This document shows, piece by piece, positions 33,675 to 42,029 of a stretch of 64,000 bases of DNA. The stretch comes from Christensenellaceae bacterium (GTDB lineage Bacteria > Bacillota > Clostridia > Christensenellales > Aristaeellaceae), in the NCBI GenBank assembly GCA_020025205.1, contig JAHHSO010000007.1:1-64000 (forward strand), in the 5' to 3' direction. The notes under the pieces are model-generated. The model saw only the letters and a program-made list of their open reading frames with translations. It ran no database searches and was not told where the DNA came from. The translations under genes and the position numbers were made by a program. Positions within the stretch are counted from its first letter, which is position 1; every line of letters begins with the position of its first letter.

Positions 33675-34577
33675 ATGCCTTCAAAAAGAGAAGCAATCGT
33701 AGCCCGTGCGCTTTCGCTGGTGGGCTGCGGATATATATATGGAGCGACGGGCTGGATCTGCACAGAAAAGCGACTTTTGCAGCAGGCGCGTCAATATCCC
33801 ATGTACGCACAGCAGATTGAGAAATATGGTCCGCGCTGGATGGGAAAACGCTGTTTTGACTGCGCACAGTTTACGCGTACAGCTGCGCGGGAAGCTGGTG
33901 TTGAAATGCCCAGCGGCGCGACAAGTCAGTGGCGAGAGCTGGGTCTCTGGAAAGAGAAAGGCCTCATTGATACGCTGCCTGATGAGGGCGGCCTGTTCCT
34001 TTTCACCATGCGCGATGGGAGGATGACGCATACGGGCGTATCGCTTGGCAGGGGGGAGGAAGCAGATGCACGCGGGCATGCTTACGGCGTTGTTCGCCGG
34101 CCGATTCGGAAGACGACGTTCACCCATTGGGCGAGGCTCAATATCGACTATGATGCACCGGTTGAAGCGGAAAATCCTTTGCCGGATGGAGAAAAGCGTC
34201 CGACGCTTCGCAGAGGAAGCGGGGGAGGCGATGTACAGGTGCTTCAAAATGCTCTTGAATTACTGGGATACGATCTGGGCGAAGTGGATGGGCAGTTCGG
34301 CAAACGCACACAGCAAGCTGTCCAGGCGTTCCAAAGAGACTACGGGCTTCAGACGGACGGCGTGGCGGGGCCGGCGACGTGGGAAATGCTCCTGCATGCA
34401 ATCCCGGGGGAAGACGAAGAAACGCCGATTCTGACGCGGATCGTGTTGTCAGGGGCGCCCATGCATGCATTGATCCGCGCGCTGGAAACCGCAGAGGATG
34501 AAAAAGAGAACAAGATGATGCGTCTGCAAAAGAAGGATTATGGAGAACTCATGCGGCAGATTGACTTGGAAGGGTGA
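33675..34577 (+). CDS. cell-wall hydrolase with NlpC/P60-like and peptidoglycan-binding domains
   Basis: This 300-residue protein has an N-terminal Cys peptidase-like domain (1-150; Cys in CFDCAQFTRTA near 60-63, His in MTHTGVSLG near 117-119). A Pro/Asp-rich linker leads to a peptidoglycan-binding module (near 175-240) ending in DGVAGPATW. A short charged tail follows. No signal peptide or membrane anchor is visible, as in phage endolysins, which are released by holins. No phage genes surround it, so a domesticated lysin or a lysis-released enzyme is possible. AGGAGG precedes the start. Confidence 0.8.
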   Translation: MPSKREAIVARALSLVGCGYIYGATGWICTEKRLLQQARQYPMYAQQIEKYGPRWMGKRCFDCAQFTRTAAREAGVEMPSGATSQWRELGLWKEKGLIDTLPDEGGLFLFTMRDGRMTHTGVSLGRGEEADARGHAYGVVRRPIRKTTFTHWARLNIDYDAPVEAENPLPDGEKRPTLRRGSGGGDVQVLQNALELLGYDLGEVDGQFGKRTQQAVQAFQRDYGLQTDGVAGPATWEMLLHAIPGEDEETPILTRIVLSGAPMHALIRALETAEDEKENKMMRLQKKDYGELMRQIDLEG

Positions 34578-34609
34578 TAGGTTCACATTCAGAAAAAGAC
34601 GTATAAGAA

Positions 34610-34649
34610 AAGCCGCCCGAATCGAGGAATATCGCGATTCGGGCGGCTT
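34610..34649 (-). terminator. terminator for the zinc-ribbon gene (second of two)
   Basis: A perfect 15-bp stem (34610-34624 with 34635-34649) is followed on the minus strand by TTTTCTTAT. On the plus strand it could also stop transcription of the wall-hydrolase gene, but no T-run follows there. Confidence 0.6.
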
Positions 34650-34678
34650 GAATAGAAAAACTATTTTAGGCTTGAAAG

Positions 34679-34706
34679 AAAAAAGCCCCGCGCCAGAGGC
34701 GTGGGG
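34679..34706 (-). terminator. terminator of the zinc-ribbon gene
   Basis: A 9-bp GC-rich stem with one wobble (34686-34694 with 34698-34706) is followed on the minus strand by TTTTTTC, 13 bases after the stop codon. Confidence 0.75.
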
Positions 34707-34718
34707 ACTGATCATCAA

Positions 34719-35015
34719 TTAATAGCGATTCGCACGGCGTGCTGCGTAGCACTCGCTGCAATAGATGGGTCGGTCGTTCTTCGGGATGAAAGGCACGCGG
34801 GTCGGAGCGCCACACTGCGCGCAGGTGGTCTCATACATTTCGCGCTGCTGAGTTTCGCCGCTAGCCTGACGGCTGTTCTTGCGGGCAATGCGGCAGGCCT
34901 TGCAGCGAGTCGGCTCATTCTGGAAGCCCTTCTCCGCGTAGAACTCCTGCTCACCAGCGGTGAACACAAATTCCTGGCCACAGTCTCTGCAGGTCAAAGT
35001 CTTGTCCTGATACAT
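34719..35015 (-). CDS. double zinc-ribbon protein
   Basis: This 98-residue protein has two zinc-ribbon modules, C9-x2-C12 with C38-x2-C41 and C65-x2-C68 with C86-x2-C89, joined by a Ser/Gln/Arg-rich linker. It may bind RNA or act as a small transcription-associated factor, but no function is established. The ATG follows GGAGGGG. It lies directly downstream of a promoter-driven structured RNA, and its expression may depend on it. Confidence 0.8.
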   Translation of the reverse strand: MYQDKTLTCRDCGQEFVFTAGEQEFYAEKGFQNEPTRCKACRIARKNSRQASGETQQREMYETTCAQCGAPTRVPFIPKNDRPIYCSECYAARRANRY

Positions 35016-35029
35016 GGGATATTCCCCTC

Positions 35030-35268
35030 CGAAAAAAATAGAGATAACGGCATGACCGAATCGGCTGACCTGGTTTTTGCCCCCACACTCGCCGTCTGGA
35101 ACTTTCGCTCATACACCGCTGTGCCCCACTACTAGCTCTCTCAGGGTTATTCCTGGACGGGCTTACATCTAAGCCGCACCATGCTCCTCGGTACTTTGAC
35201 CGGATTACGTGGATCGCTTTGCCTGCGACTGGCATCGACTTTCAACCACAGACCCGAAATGATCATCC
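35030..35268 (-). ncRNA. structured noncoding RNA, candidate raiA motif
   Basis: A strong promoter starts an RNA that reads away from comFC across about 240 nt without a credible CDS. It shows many local helices (for example GGCTTA-loop-TAAGCC, TGCC-loop-GGCA, CGGT-loop-ACCG) and ends close to a T-run (minus TATTTTTTT at 35042-35034). raiA-motif RNAs of Bacillota are large, highly structured and often lie beside comFC, which agrees with this position. Sequence alone does not prove the family. It could also be a cis-regulatory leader of the zinc-ribbon gene. It was not recognised as RNase P, SRP, 6S or tmRNA. Confidence 0.6.
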
Positions 35269-35274
35269 TCAACC

Positions 35275-35303
35275 ATTATAAGAGAAAAGCACAAAAATTG
35301 CAA
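35275..35303 (-). promoter_or_regulatory. promoter of the structured RNA
   Basis: On the minus strand TTGCAA (35303-35298) and a perfect TATAAT (35280-35275) are separated by 17 bp, just after the comFC gene. Confidence 0.8.
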
Positions 35304-35318
35304 GCGATTTTCTTATTT

Positions 35319-36047
35319 TTATTGATTTGACGAGCGGAATGTTCGGGTTTTTATGTTAGGAAGATCAAAAGGGAGCTGGGCGGGGGCGGTATGTGCGGCA
35401 GCAAGGATGCTCACGCTTTTCGCGCCTGCTTCCAGAAGCGCCCTTGCAGCTTCGCGGGCGGTGGAACCCGTTGTAACCACATCATCCACAAGCAGAATGC
35501 GCAGGCCGGAAACGTCTGCGCAGGTGGCCATGCAGCCTGTCAAATTGGTTTGGCGCTGTTTGCCGTTTAGTGTAGACTGAGCAGCGCGGTCATCCGTGCG
35601 GACAAGTGCTTCACACATGGGCATTCCCCAGCGCTTTGCAAGCATTTCGGAAAGAAGGGCAGCTTGATTGAAGCCGCGCTGACGCATACGGCGCTTTGTT
35701 GTGGGGATGGGAACAAGCAGCTCTTCATCCTGCGTGGGCAGAGTGGACATTGCTTCGCAAAGCGGAACTGCGCAGGCGCGAACAGAGCGATATTTCAGCG
35801 CGTGAATCAGCGTGCGTACCTGTGCGTCATAAAGAAATGCAACATACAGATGGGTGAGACCCTCTGGCGGCTGAACGGCGGTATGGGTCCATTCGAGCCG
35901 ATACAGAGCCTGTCGGCAGGCGGCGCAAAGCTGGTCGGTATCTTCTTCCATCAATGCTGCATGACAGCACAGGCAGCTGACTTTTTCAGGAAAAAGCCAG
36001 TCATCCAGAAAAGCCAGGAGGCGCTGCAGCCCCAAATGCGGGCTCAC
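35319..36047 (-). CDS. comFC: ComF-family phosphoribosyltransferase
   Basis: This roughly 242-residue protein has a four-Cys zinc site (CLCC followed by CAAC within residues 25-45) and a C-terminal phosphoribosyltransferase fold with the PRPP loop ILLVDDVVTTGST near 195. ComFC helps bring transforming DNA into the cytoplasm in competent bacteria. Related proteins also work in recombination. Start uncertain: GTG at 36047 overlaps the recD2 stop by 4 bp (GTGA), while GTG at 36077 lies further inside recD2. Neither has a strong ribosome site. It is co-transcribed with recD2. Confidence 0.88.
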   Translation of the reverse strand: MSPHLGLQRLLAFLDDWLFPEKVSCLCCHAALMEEDTDQLCAACRQALYRLEWTHTAVQPPEGLTHLYVAFLYDAQVRTLIHALKYRSVRACAVPLCEAMSTLPTQDEELLVPIPTTKRRMRQRGFNQAALLSEMLAKRWGMPMCEALVRTDDRAAQSTLNGKQRQTNLTGCMATCADVSGLRILLVDDVVTTGSTAREAARALLEAGAKSVSILAAAHTAPAQLPFDLPNIKTRTFRSSNQ

Positions 36048-38260
36048 AGGCTGATGATCTGATTCAGCCGCCAGCACAATGCGCTATAACGCTTGCGGGT
36101 GTTGACGTTGTGAATCATCTGGTCGATGGCAGATTCTCTGCCCACAATCATGACCAGCTGACGAGCACGCGTCACGGCTGTATACAGCAGATTGCGGGTG
36201 AGAAGCATCGGCGGGCCGCCGACTGCCGGCATGACGACCACGGGGAATTCGCTTCCCTGACTTTTGTGCACAGAGATGCAGTAAGCCAGTTCCAAATCAT
36301 CGACATCGCCGCCTTCATAGAGGGCGATACGGTCATCATCAAATTGAACTTCAAGCGTATGTTCCTGTGTATCGATGGATGAGACAAAGCCGATGTCACC
36401 GTTAAAAATGCCCTGACCATCTTCCCAGCCGAAAATGCCTTCTTTTTTCCATTTGAGCTGATAATTGTTGCGAGTCTGCATGACTTTGTCGCCTTCTCGA
36501 AACGTAGTGTCGCCGCGCACCCGTTCCTTTTTGTGCGGAACGGGCGGATTAAACTCCGCCTGCATGAGCTGGTTGAGAGCCCAGACACCACATTCGCCTT
36601 TCTTTGTTGGCGAGAGCACCTGCATCTGTTTGACGGGATCAAGCCCTGTAAATCCGGGAAGGCGGCTTGAACACAGCGCCACAATGCGTTTGGCGGCATC
36701 TGTGGGGGAAAGCGCACGCTCAAAGAAAAAGTCGCTGCCCTTGGCGTTCAGACGCGGGGATTCTCCTTTGTTGATGCGGTGAGCATTGTAGACAATCATG
36801 CTTTTTTCATCCTGCCTGAAGATTTCTGTCAGGCGCACACAGGGAATGACACCGCTGTCTAAAATATCTTTGAGGACATTCCCTGCGCCCACGCTGGGCA
36901 GCTGGTCGGCATCGCCTACCATGATGAGCCGCGTTCCGGGAATAAGTGCCCGAAGCACGGAACGCATCAGGAAGATATCCACCATGGACATCTCATCAAT
37001 GATCAGCGTGTCCATTTCCAGAGGATTGTCTTCTGATCGCGCAAAGTCTCCGCTTTCGCCGCCATATTCAAGCAGACGATGCAGCGTCTTGGCTTCCATG
37101 CCGCAGGCTTCGCTCATGCGCTTGGCGGCACGTCCTGTTGGAGCGGCGAGGGCGACATCGCCATGCACACCAAGCAGTTTGATGATACATTTAATAATGG
37201 TGGTTTTGCCTGTGCCGGGGCCGCCGGTGATGACGGTCATGCCGCTTTTAACGGCGGTTTCAATGGCCTGTTTCTGCTGGACATCGAAAAGCAGACCTTC
37301 GGTCCGTTCAAGGCTTTCAATTTGCGCGCTCAGGTCATCGCAGGAAGATTCCGGCATGGCATCAATCATTTCCCGCAGACGGCGGGCAACTTCATTTTCA
37401 GCGCGGAATGTTCCCGGCTGATAAAGCGCGACAAAATCCTGACCGTCGTCATCAGGCAGAAGCTGAGCGGAGATTTCATGGGAAAGGATCAGGCTGTCGA
37501 TGGTGCGTTCAACAGCATCGGAATGGCTGCCGAGCAGACGGCAGGCAGCATTGGCAAGCATGGGCCGGGGCAGATAACAGTGGCCGGCGCCGGATGTAGC
37601 ATCGGCAAGGACAAACTTAACGCCTGCACTCAGCCGATATTCGCTGTCTTTTTCGATGCCGAGGGAAGCGGCTATTTTGTCGGCGGTTTTAAAACCGATG
37701 CCTTCGACATCCTCCACAAGTCTGTAAGGGTTCTGAGTGATGATTTGACGGACGTTTTCGCCGTATCGCTTGAAGATTTTAGCAGAGAGATTCGGCGTGA
37801 CGCCGTAGCTTTGCAAAAAGATCATGGCTTCACGCTGCTGAGCTTGTTCGGCGTAGCTTTCCTGAATGAGCTGGGCGCGTTTTTGCCCGATGCCCGGAAC
37901 ATCAAGGAGCTTTTCCGGCTGCGCATAAAGCACATCCAGCGTTTCTTCGCCAAAGGTTTTGACAAGCAGGCGGGCGGTTGCGGGGCCAATGCCGCGTATC
38001 ATTCCGCTGGACAGGTATTTTTCAATGCCCGATAACGTGGTTGGTTTTTCGATTTCAAGGCGCTGCACTTTGATCTGACGGCCATAAATCGGGTGTTCCA
38101 TCCATTCGCCGGTGATGTGCAGCTTTTCGCCGGAGGCGATGGGCGGCATGATGCCTACGGCAGATACGCGCGTTTTGTCCACCTTGACGGTCAGCACAGT
38201 GTAGCCGTTCTCATCGTTTCGGAATACCGTCTCGTCAGCAAAAGCGTCAATGATGTCCAT
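36044..38260 (-). CDS. recD2: RecD2-type SF1B DNA helicase
   Basis: This 738-residue 5'-3' helicase acts in DNA repair and fork protection independently of RecBC. The N-terminal part carries two helix-hairpin-helix motifs (GIGPATARLLVKTFG near 90 and VPGIGQKRAQLI near 121). The helicase core has Walker A GGPGTGKTT near 345-353, motif II IIDEMSMVD near 425 and motif III GDADQLPSVGAG near 455. A final motif VHKSQGSEFP-x-TAVTRAR closes the domain. Length is typical. The start ATG follows GAGGGGC. A weak promoter with TATAAT lies 35 bp upstream. Confidence 0.96.
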   Translation of the reverse strand: MDIIDAFADETVFRNDENGYTVLTVKVDKTRVSAVGIMPPIASGEKLHITGEWMEHPIYGRQIKVQRLEIEKPTTLSGIEKYLSSGMIRGIGPATARLLVKTFGEETLDVLYAQPEKLLDVPGIGQKRAQLIQESYAEQAQQREAMIFLQSYGVTPNLSAKIFKRYGENVRQIITQNPYRLVEDVEGIGFKTADKIAASLGIEKDSEYRLSAGVKFVLADATSGAGHCYLPRPMLANAACRLLGSHSDAVERTIDSLILSHEISAQLLPDDDGQDFVALYQPGTFRAENEVARRLREMIDAMPESSCDDLSAQIESLERTEGLLFDVQQKQAIETAVKSGMTVITGGPGTGKTTIIKCIIKLLGVHGDVALAAPTGRAAKRMSEACGMEAKTLHRLLEYGGESGDFARSEDNPLEMDTLIIDEMSMVDIFLMRSVLRALIPGTRLIMVGDADQLPSVGAGNVLKDILDSGVIPCVRLTEIFRQDEKSMIVYNAHRINKGESPRLNAKGSDFFFERALSPTDAAKRIVALCSSRLPGFTGLDPVKQMQVLSPTKKGECGVWALNQLMQAEFNPPVPHKKERVRGDTTFREGDKVMQTRNNYQLKWKKEGIFGWEDGQGIFNGDIGFVSSIDTQEHTLEVQFDDDRIALYEGGDVDDLELAYCISVHKSQGSEFPVVVMPAVGGPPMLLTRNLLYTAVTRARQLVMIVGRESAIDQMIHNVNTRKRYSALCWRLNQIISL

Positions 38261-38295
38261 GCAGCCGCCCCTCCTACTGATACATTGATCTTTTT

Positions 38296-38301
38296 ATTAT
38301 A
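38296..38301 (-). promoter_or_regulatory. -10 element of the recD2-comFC promoter
   Basis: On the minus strand a perfect TATAAT lies 36 bp before recD2, with only a weak TTTTCT at the -35 position. Confidence 0.4.
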
Positions 38302-38459
38302 CACGGATTGGAAAGAAAAGAAAAGAGGGAGAATCCAGTACATCATTTATGATATGAAAAGAAGATTTAACAACGTGAAAAACGCAGCGCGGAGAGAAGG
38401 CCGTGCAATTGTACGGAACCTGACATTTTCAGACATGTTTTAACAGAAAAGTGAACAAG

Positions 38460-38489
38460 GTAAAAAACGGGTCAGCAGCCTGTTTTTAC
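38460..38489. terminator. A/T-tract hairpin in the recD2-mraZ gap
   Basis: GTAAAAA pairs with TTTTTAC around a short GC segment. It could stop stray transcription from either side. The rest of 38302-38600 is AT-rich and shows no gene. Confidence 0.35.
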
Positions 38490-38606
38490 TGCCATTTTAT
38501 GACATTTTTCGGGCAGAAAAAGACGGTTTGAAGGACAAATCTGTAATTTATTACAAATATGTTACGAAACGTTATTAAATTTATCAAATTCTTTATTTGC
38601 AAGTGC

Positions 38607-38662
38607 TTGAAAAGTGGAGGAAAATGGTGTAAAGTAAGTGAGAAAAGGTGTAAAGTGGCAGG
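38607..38662 (+). promoter_or_regulatory. mraZ promoter overlaid with direct repeats (MraZ-box-like)
   Basis: TTGAAA (38607-38612) and TAAAGT (38630-38635) are 17 bp apart. AAAGTGGAGG (38611-38620), GGTGTAAAGT (38626-38635 and 38647-38656, 21 bp apart) and AAAGTGGCAGG (38652-38662) repeat a GTGG/AAAGTG theme over the promoter. MraZ represses its own operon by binding such GTGG-containing repeats. Confidence 0.6.
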
Positions 38663-38686
38663 ATTGGTGAAGGAGGGATGTGCAGC

Positions 38687-39139
38687 ATGACGCAGTGGGC
38701 ATTTTCAGGCTCATTCGATCACTCGCTGGACGGCAAAGGCCGTGTGATCATCCCCGCTTCTTTCAGAGAGGCGCTTGGTGAAAATTTCACCATTACCATC
38801 AACCCCACCAAGACGGCTGTGGCCATTTACCCTAAGGAAATCTGGGACGGTCAGCTCGAACGTCTTTCGCATATCAATCCGATGGATCGTGTCGGTTTAA
38901 AATATGAACGCTATCTGATGAGCGTTTCTTTTTCAGGAAACAGTATGGACGCGCAGGGGCGCGTGCTGATTCCCGCTAAACTTCGTGCAAAGCTGGGTCT
39001 CACACGGGATATCGTGTTTGTGGGTCTTAATAACTATATTGAGATCTGGGATGCAGCTGTTTACGCCAAGATGGAAGAAGAGACTGAGGACGAGTTTGAT
39101 GATCTCGTTGACTATGTCTACGAAAACTATCCGTCTTAA
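38687..39139 (+). CDS. mraZ: transcriptional regulator MraZ
   Basis: This 150-residue protein forms a ring of AbrB-like folds and represses the dcw operon. It has two SpoVT/AbrB-like halves, each with the signature GKGRVIIPASFRE (near 16) and QGRVLIPAKLRAKLG (near 91). The in-frame ATG at 38678 sits directly on the AGGAGGG box, so the ATG at 38687, 9 bases after it, is the better start. It heads the dcw cluster. Its own repeats overlap the promoter. Confidence 0.95.
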   Translation: MTQWAFSGSFDHSLDGKGRVIIPASFREALGENFTITINPTKTAVAIYPKEIWDGQLERLSHINPMDRVGLKYERYLMSVSFSGNSMDAQGRVLIPAKLRAKLGLTRDIVFVGLNNYIEIWDAAVYAKMEEETEDEFDDLVDYVYENYPS

Positions 39140-39162
39140 CGCAAGCATGAAATGGCAGAAGC

Positions 39163-39873
39163 GTGCATAAGAAGAAAGAAGAACGGGAACGCGGGTTCTC
39201 GACAGAAAGATGGGTGAATACACTGATGTCAGGCGCAAAAATGGCGCGCAGCGGACGATATGTCTCAGCCGGCTATGCAGGGGAGAAATCCCTGTATATT
39301 GCTGATGTGCCGGCGGGTTCCAAGCAGGATAGCCTTCGCGATCTTAATAAAGAAGGCTACCGCAGCGAGCGCCCGTGGCGCGACACGCCGACTCCTGTGT
39401 TTGAAGAGCTGAATAAAAAACCGGTTCATAAAGTTGTTCGGCAGACGAAGAAGCCAAGCGGCTTTGTGGACGGCCTCCTCTGGGAGGCTCGCAGAGACAA
39501 AAAGGGTGTGACACTGTGCGTTTTGCTGACGGCGCTGATTCTGATGATGGGCGCTGTCTGGGGGCAGAATCTGGTTGACGCAACGAGAAAGCAGCAGGGG
39601 ATCGAGCAGTATCAACAACAGATTGTTCAGTTTGAAAAGGAAAACGAACAACTTGCGCAGCAATTGGAAATGGCCAAGAGCGGCGAGAGAATCCGCAACC
39701 TCGCGCAAAATGAGCTGGGAATGCTCAGGCGTGAGCGTGCACAGACTGAAGAGATTTATATTCAGGTGCCGGACGAGCCGGCTGGAAAGGCGGTACAGGT
39801 AGAAGGCAGAACAAAGATGGAACCTCTTGATTTCCTTCTGGGTCTGCTCAGCGTGTTTCATATAGGAGAGTGA
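39163..39873 (+). CDS. ftsL: FtsL/DivIC-type septum protein
   Basis: This 236-residue protein has a long, basic cytoplasmic N-terminal part, one membrane segment near residues 115-135 and a coiled coil (QQQIVQFEKENEQLAQQL, near 150-170) typical of FtsL/DivIC, which link FtsQ to FtsW and the septal PBP. Sequence identity is low, as usual for FtsL, so the call relies on layout and position. Start uncertain: GTG at 39163 lacks a good ribosome site, and ATG at 39226 is an alternative. rsmH, expected between mraZ and ftsL, is absent. Confidence 0.78.
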   Translation: MHKKKEERERGFSTERWVNTLMSGAKMARSGRYVSAGYAGEKSLYIADVPAGSKQDSLRDLNKEGYRSERPWRDTPTPVFEELNKKPVHKVVRQTKKPSGFVDGLLWEARRDKKGVTLCVLLTALILMMGAVWGQNLVDATRKQQGIEQYQQQIVQFEKENEQLAQQLEMAKSGERIRNLAQNELGMLRRERAQTEEIYIQVPDEPAGKAVQVEGRTKMEPLDFLLGLLSVFHIGE

Positions 39874-39879
39874 GAGGGC

Positions 39880-42003
39880 TTGCGTTCACCGGGAGCCACC
39901 GTACGAAAGCGGCTGGTCTTGTTGATGGGCGTATTCTTTCTCCTCTTTATTTGCGTATCTGTGAGGCTTGTCAAAGTGCAGATCGGCATGAGCGAGGAAT
40001 TGACCCAGCGAGGCATGAAACAATGGACAAGAAGCGGAATCGTTTCGGCGCGCCGGGGCGATATTGTGGACAAAAACGGAAAGCTTCTGGCTCAGTCGAT
40101 TACAAGCTTTATTCTGACTGCACGCCCGCGCGATGTAAAAGATCCTCAGGGATTGGCGCAGGTGCTGGAAAGAGAACTTGGTCTGGAAGCGCAGAAAACA
40201 CTTAAAAAGATTGAAGGAAGCCATGCGGCATCGGTTACCCTGATGCGCCAGGTTTCCAGAGCGGATGCGGACAGACTCAGAGCGATCAAGATGGATAGAA
40301 AGAATCCGGATTCGGCGCGGCTTGCAGGAATAACATTTGACGAAGATGTCACCAGATGGTATCCTATGGGGTGTGCACTGGCACAGGTGCTCGGGCTTTG
40401 CAATGTAGACGGAGTGGGCCAGAGCGGCTTGGAACTTCGATATAATGATGTGCTTTCCGGTGAACCGGGAAAAATCGTCACAGAGGTGGACGCTAAAGCG
40501 CGGACACTGCCCGATGGCGTGACACTCTATGTGCCGGCGCAGCCCGGCGATACGCTTCGCCTGACCATCGACAGGGATGTACAGCAGGCGGTTGAAAGAG
40601 CGGCGCGTGAGTGCGCACAGGTCAATGATGCCGGGGAGGTTCAGGCCATAGTCATGGACGTGAACACGGGCGGCATTTTAGCCATGGCCATGTATCCGAC
40701 GTATGATCCGGCGAATCCGCCGCGGGACGATATCAAGATGCTCAACGAAAGAATGCGCATCACCGTCCTCAGCGACGTATATGAGCCGGGTTCGACATTT
40801 AAAATATTGACAGCGGCTGCTGCGCTGGACTGCGGAGCGACGACGACCGGGGAAGGGTTTTACTGCTCCGGGCGAATCACGGTGGACGGAAGCACCGTGC
40901 GCTGCTGGGGAGCGCCGCACGGCGCGGAAACCATGGAAAAGGCGCTGTACAACTCCTGCAACCCGGTTTTTACTCAGCTGGCTCTGCGCCTGGGCAGCGA
41001 CCGGTTCTATCGTTATCTCCGGGCTTTCGGGCTGGGGGCGCCGACGGGAATTGACTTGTATGGCGAGGCTTCGGGGATTTTGATTCCTGAAAGCCGCGTC
41101 AAGAATGTCGATCTGGCGCGCATCGGCTTTGGCCAGAGCGTGGCGGTGACGCCGATCCAGATGATTACAGCGGCCTGCGCGGTTGTCAATGGCGGGCGGC
41201 TGATGCGCCCGTATCTGGTGGAGGCCATTGAAAACGACAAAGGGGAAGTTCTGGAGACAATCAGCCCCAAGGTGATGTCCCATCCCATTTCTGAAGCCAC
41301 AAGCACCACCATGCGGCGGCTTTTGCAGGGGGTTGTGGAGAAGGGCGGAGGAAAAAATGCGAAAATCAGCGGTTGGTCTGTCGGGGGAAAAACCGGCACG
41401 GCCCAAATTTATAAAGATGGAAGAATTGAAAAGCGCCTGCACATCGGCTCTTTTGTGGGATTTGCTCCTGCTGAAAAACCAAAGGTGGCGGTGCTTGTCA
41501 AAGTCAACGAGGCCAATGTGCTGCCCGATTACGGAGGAACGACAGCGGCTCCTTTTGCAGCACAGATTCTAACGGAGATTCTGCCGCTTCTTGATGTTCC
41601 TAAAACGGATGAAAGCGCTGAAGCGAAGAAGGTTGCCATGCCCAATGTGATGGGCATGGATGTCAAGGACGCAAAGGCGATCCTGAAAGAAGCGGGAATT
41701 GACAGCCTGACGGACGGCATACAGCCCGTTGTCACCGGCCAGCTTCCGCCTGCGGGCGCCATTGTGCCGGAAGGCTTCTGTGCGATGCTTTATGTTACAG
41801 GCGAGTACGCACCGCAGGCGAAGGACTTTGCCAAGGTGCCTGACGTATTGGGGCTGGGCATGCGTGAATGTGCGCAGATGCTCCGGCTGGATGGATTTGA
41901 AATGGAAGCGCTGGGGGACGGACTGGCCAAGAGACAGAAACCGCCGGCTGGCAGTTATGCCCAAACAGGTACAAAGGTCACGGTGACGTTTGAAGTGCCG
42001 TAG
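39880..42003 (+). CDS. ftsI: septal class B penicillin-binding protein with PASTA domains
   Basis: This 707-residue transpeptidase crosslinks septal peptidoglycan. An N-terminal membrane anchor (near 10-30) leads to the pedestal domain and then the transpeptidase. Its catalytic Ser305 lies in STFK, SCN is near 357 and KTGT near 504-507. Two C-terminal PASTA repeats (AMPNVMGMDVKDA near 587 and KVPDVLGLGMRE near 650) suggest sensing of muropeptides, as in SpoVD/PBP2X. The start is TTG (39880), with AGGAGAG and GAGAGGG before it. It sits 7 bp after ftsL. Confidence 0.95.
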   Translation: MRSPGATVRKRLVLLMGVFFLLFICVSVRLVKVQIGMSEELTQRGMKQWTRSGIVSARRGDIVDKNGKLLAQSITSFILTARPRDVKDPQGLAQVLERELGLEAQKTLKKIEGSHAASVTLMRQVSRADADRLRAIKMDRKNPDSARLAGITFDEDVTRWYPMGCALAQVLGLCNVDGVGQSGLELRYNDVLSGEPGKIVTEVDAKARTLPDGVTLYVPAQPGDTLRLTIDRDVQQAVERAARECAQVNDAGEVQAIVMDVNTGGILAMAMYPTYDPANPPRDDIKMLNERMRITVLSDVYEPGSTFKILTAAAALDCGATTTGEGFYCSGRITVDGSTVRCWGAPHGAETMEKALYNSCNPVFTQLALRLGSDRFYRYLRAFGLGAPTGIDLYGEASGILIPESRVKNVDLARIGFGQSVAVTPIQMITAACAVVNGGRLMRPYLVEAIENDKGEVLETISPKVMSHPISEATSTTMRRLLQGVVEKGGGKNAKISGWSVGGKTGTAQIYKDGRIEKRLHIGSFVGFAPAEKPKVAVLVKVNEANVLPDYGGTTAAPFAAQILTEILPLLDVPKTDESAEAKKVAMPNVMGMDVKDAKAILKEAGIDSLTDGIQPVVTGQLPPAGAIVPEGFCAMLYVTGEYAPQAKDFAKVPDVLGLGMRECAQMLRLDGFEMEALGDGLAKRQKPPAGSYAQTGTKVTVTFEVP

Positions 42004-42029
42004 CGCAAAACAACAATGGAGGAATGACA

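Noticed and set aside
35030..35268. Possible RNase P, SRP, 6S or tmRNA gene
   Set aside because: Conserved cores of these RNAs are not visible. A raiA-motif RNA fits the comFC context better but remains to be tested.
38338..38443. Short frame before mraZ with many Arg/Lys codons
   Set aside because: It has no ribosome site, no motif and AT-rich surroundings, so it is not called as a gene.
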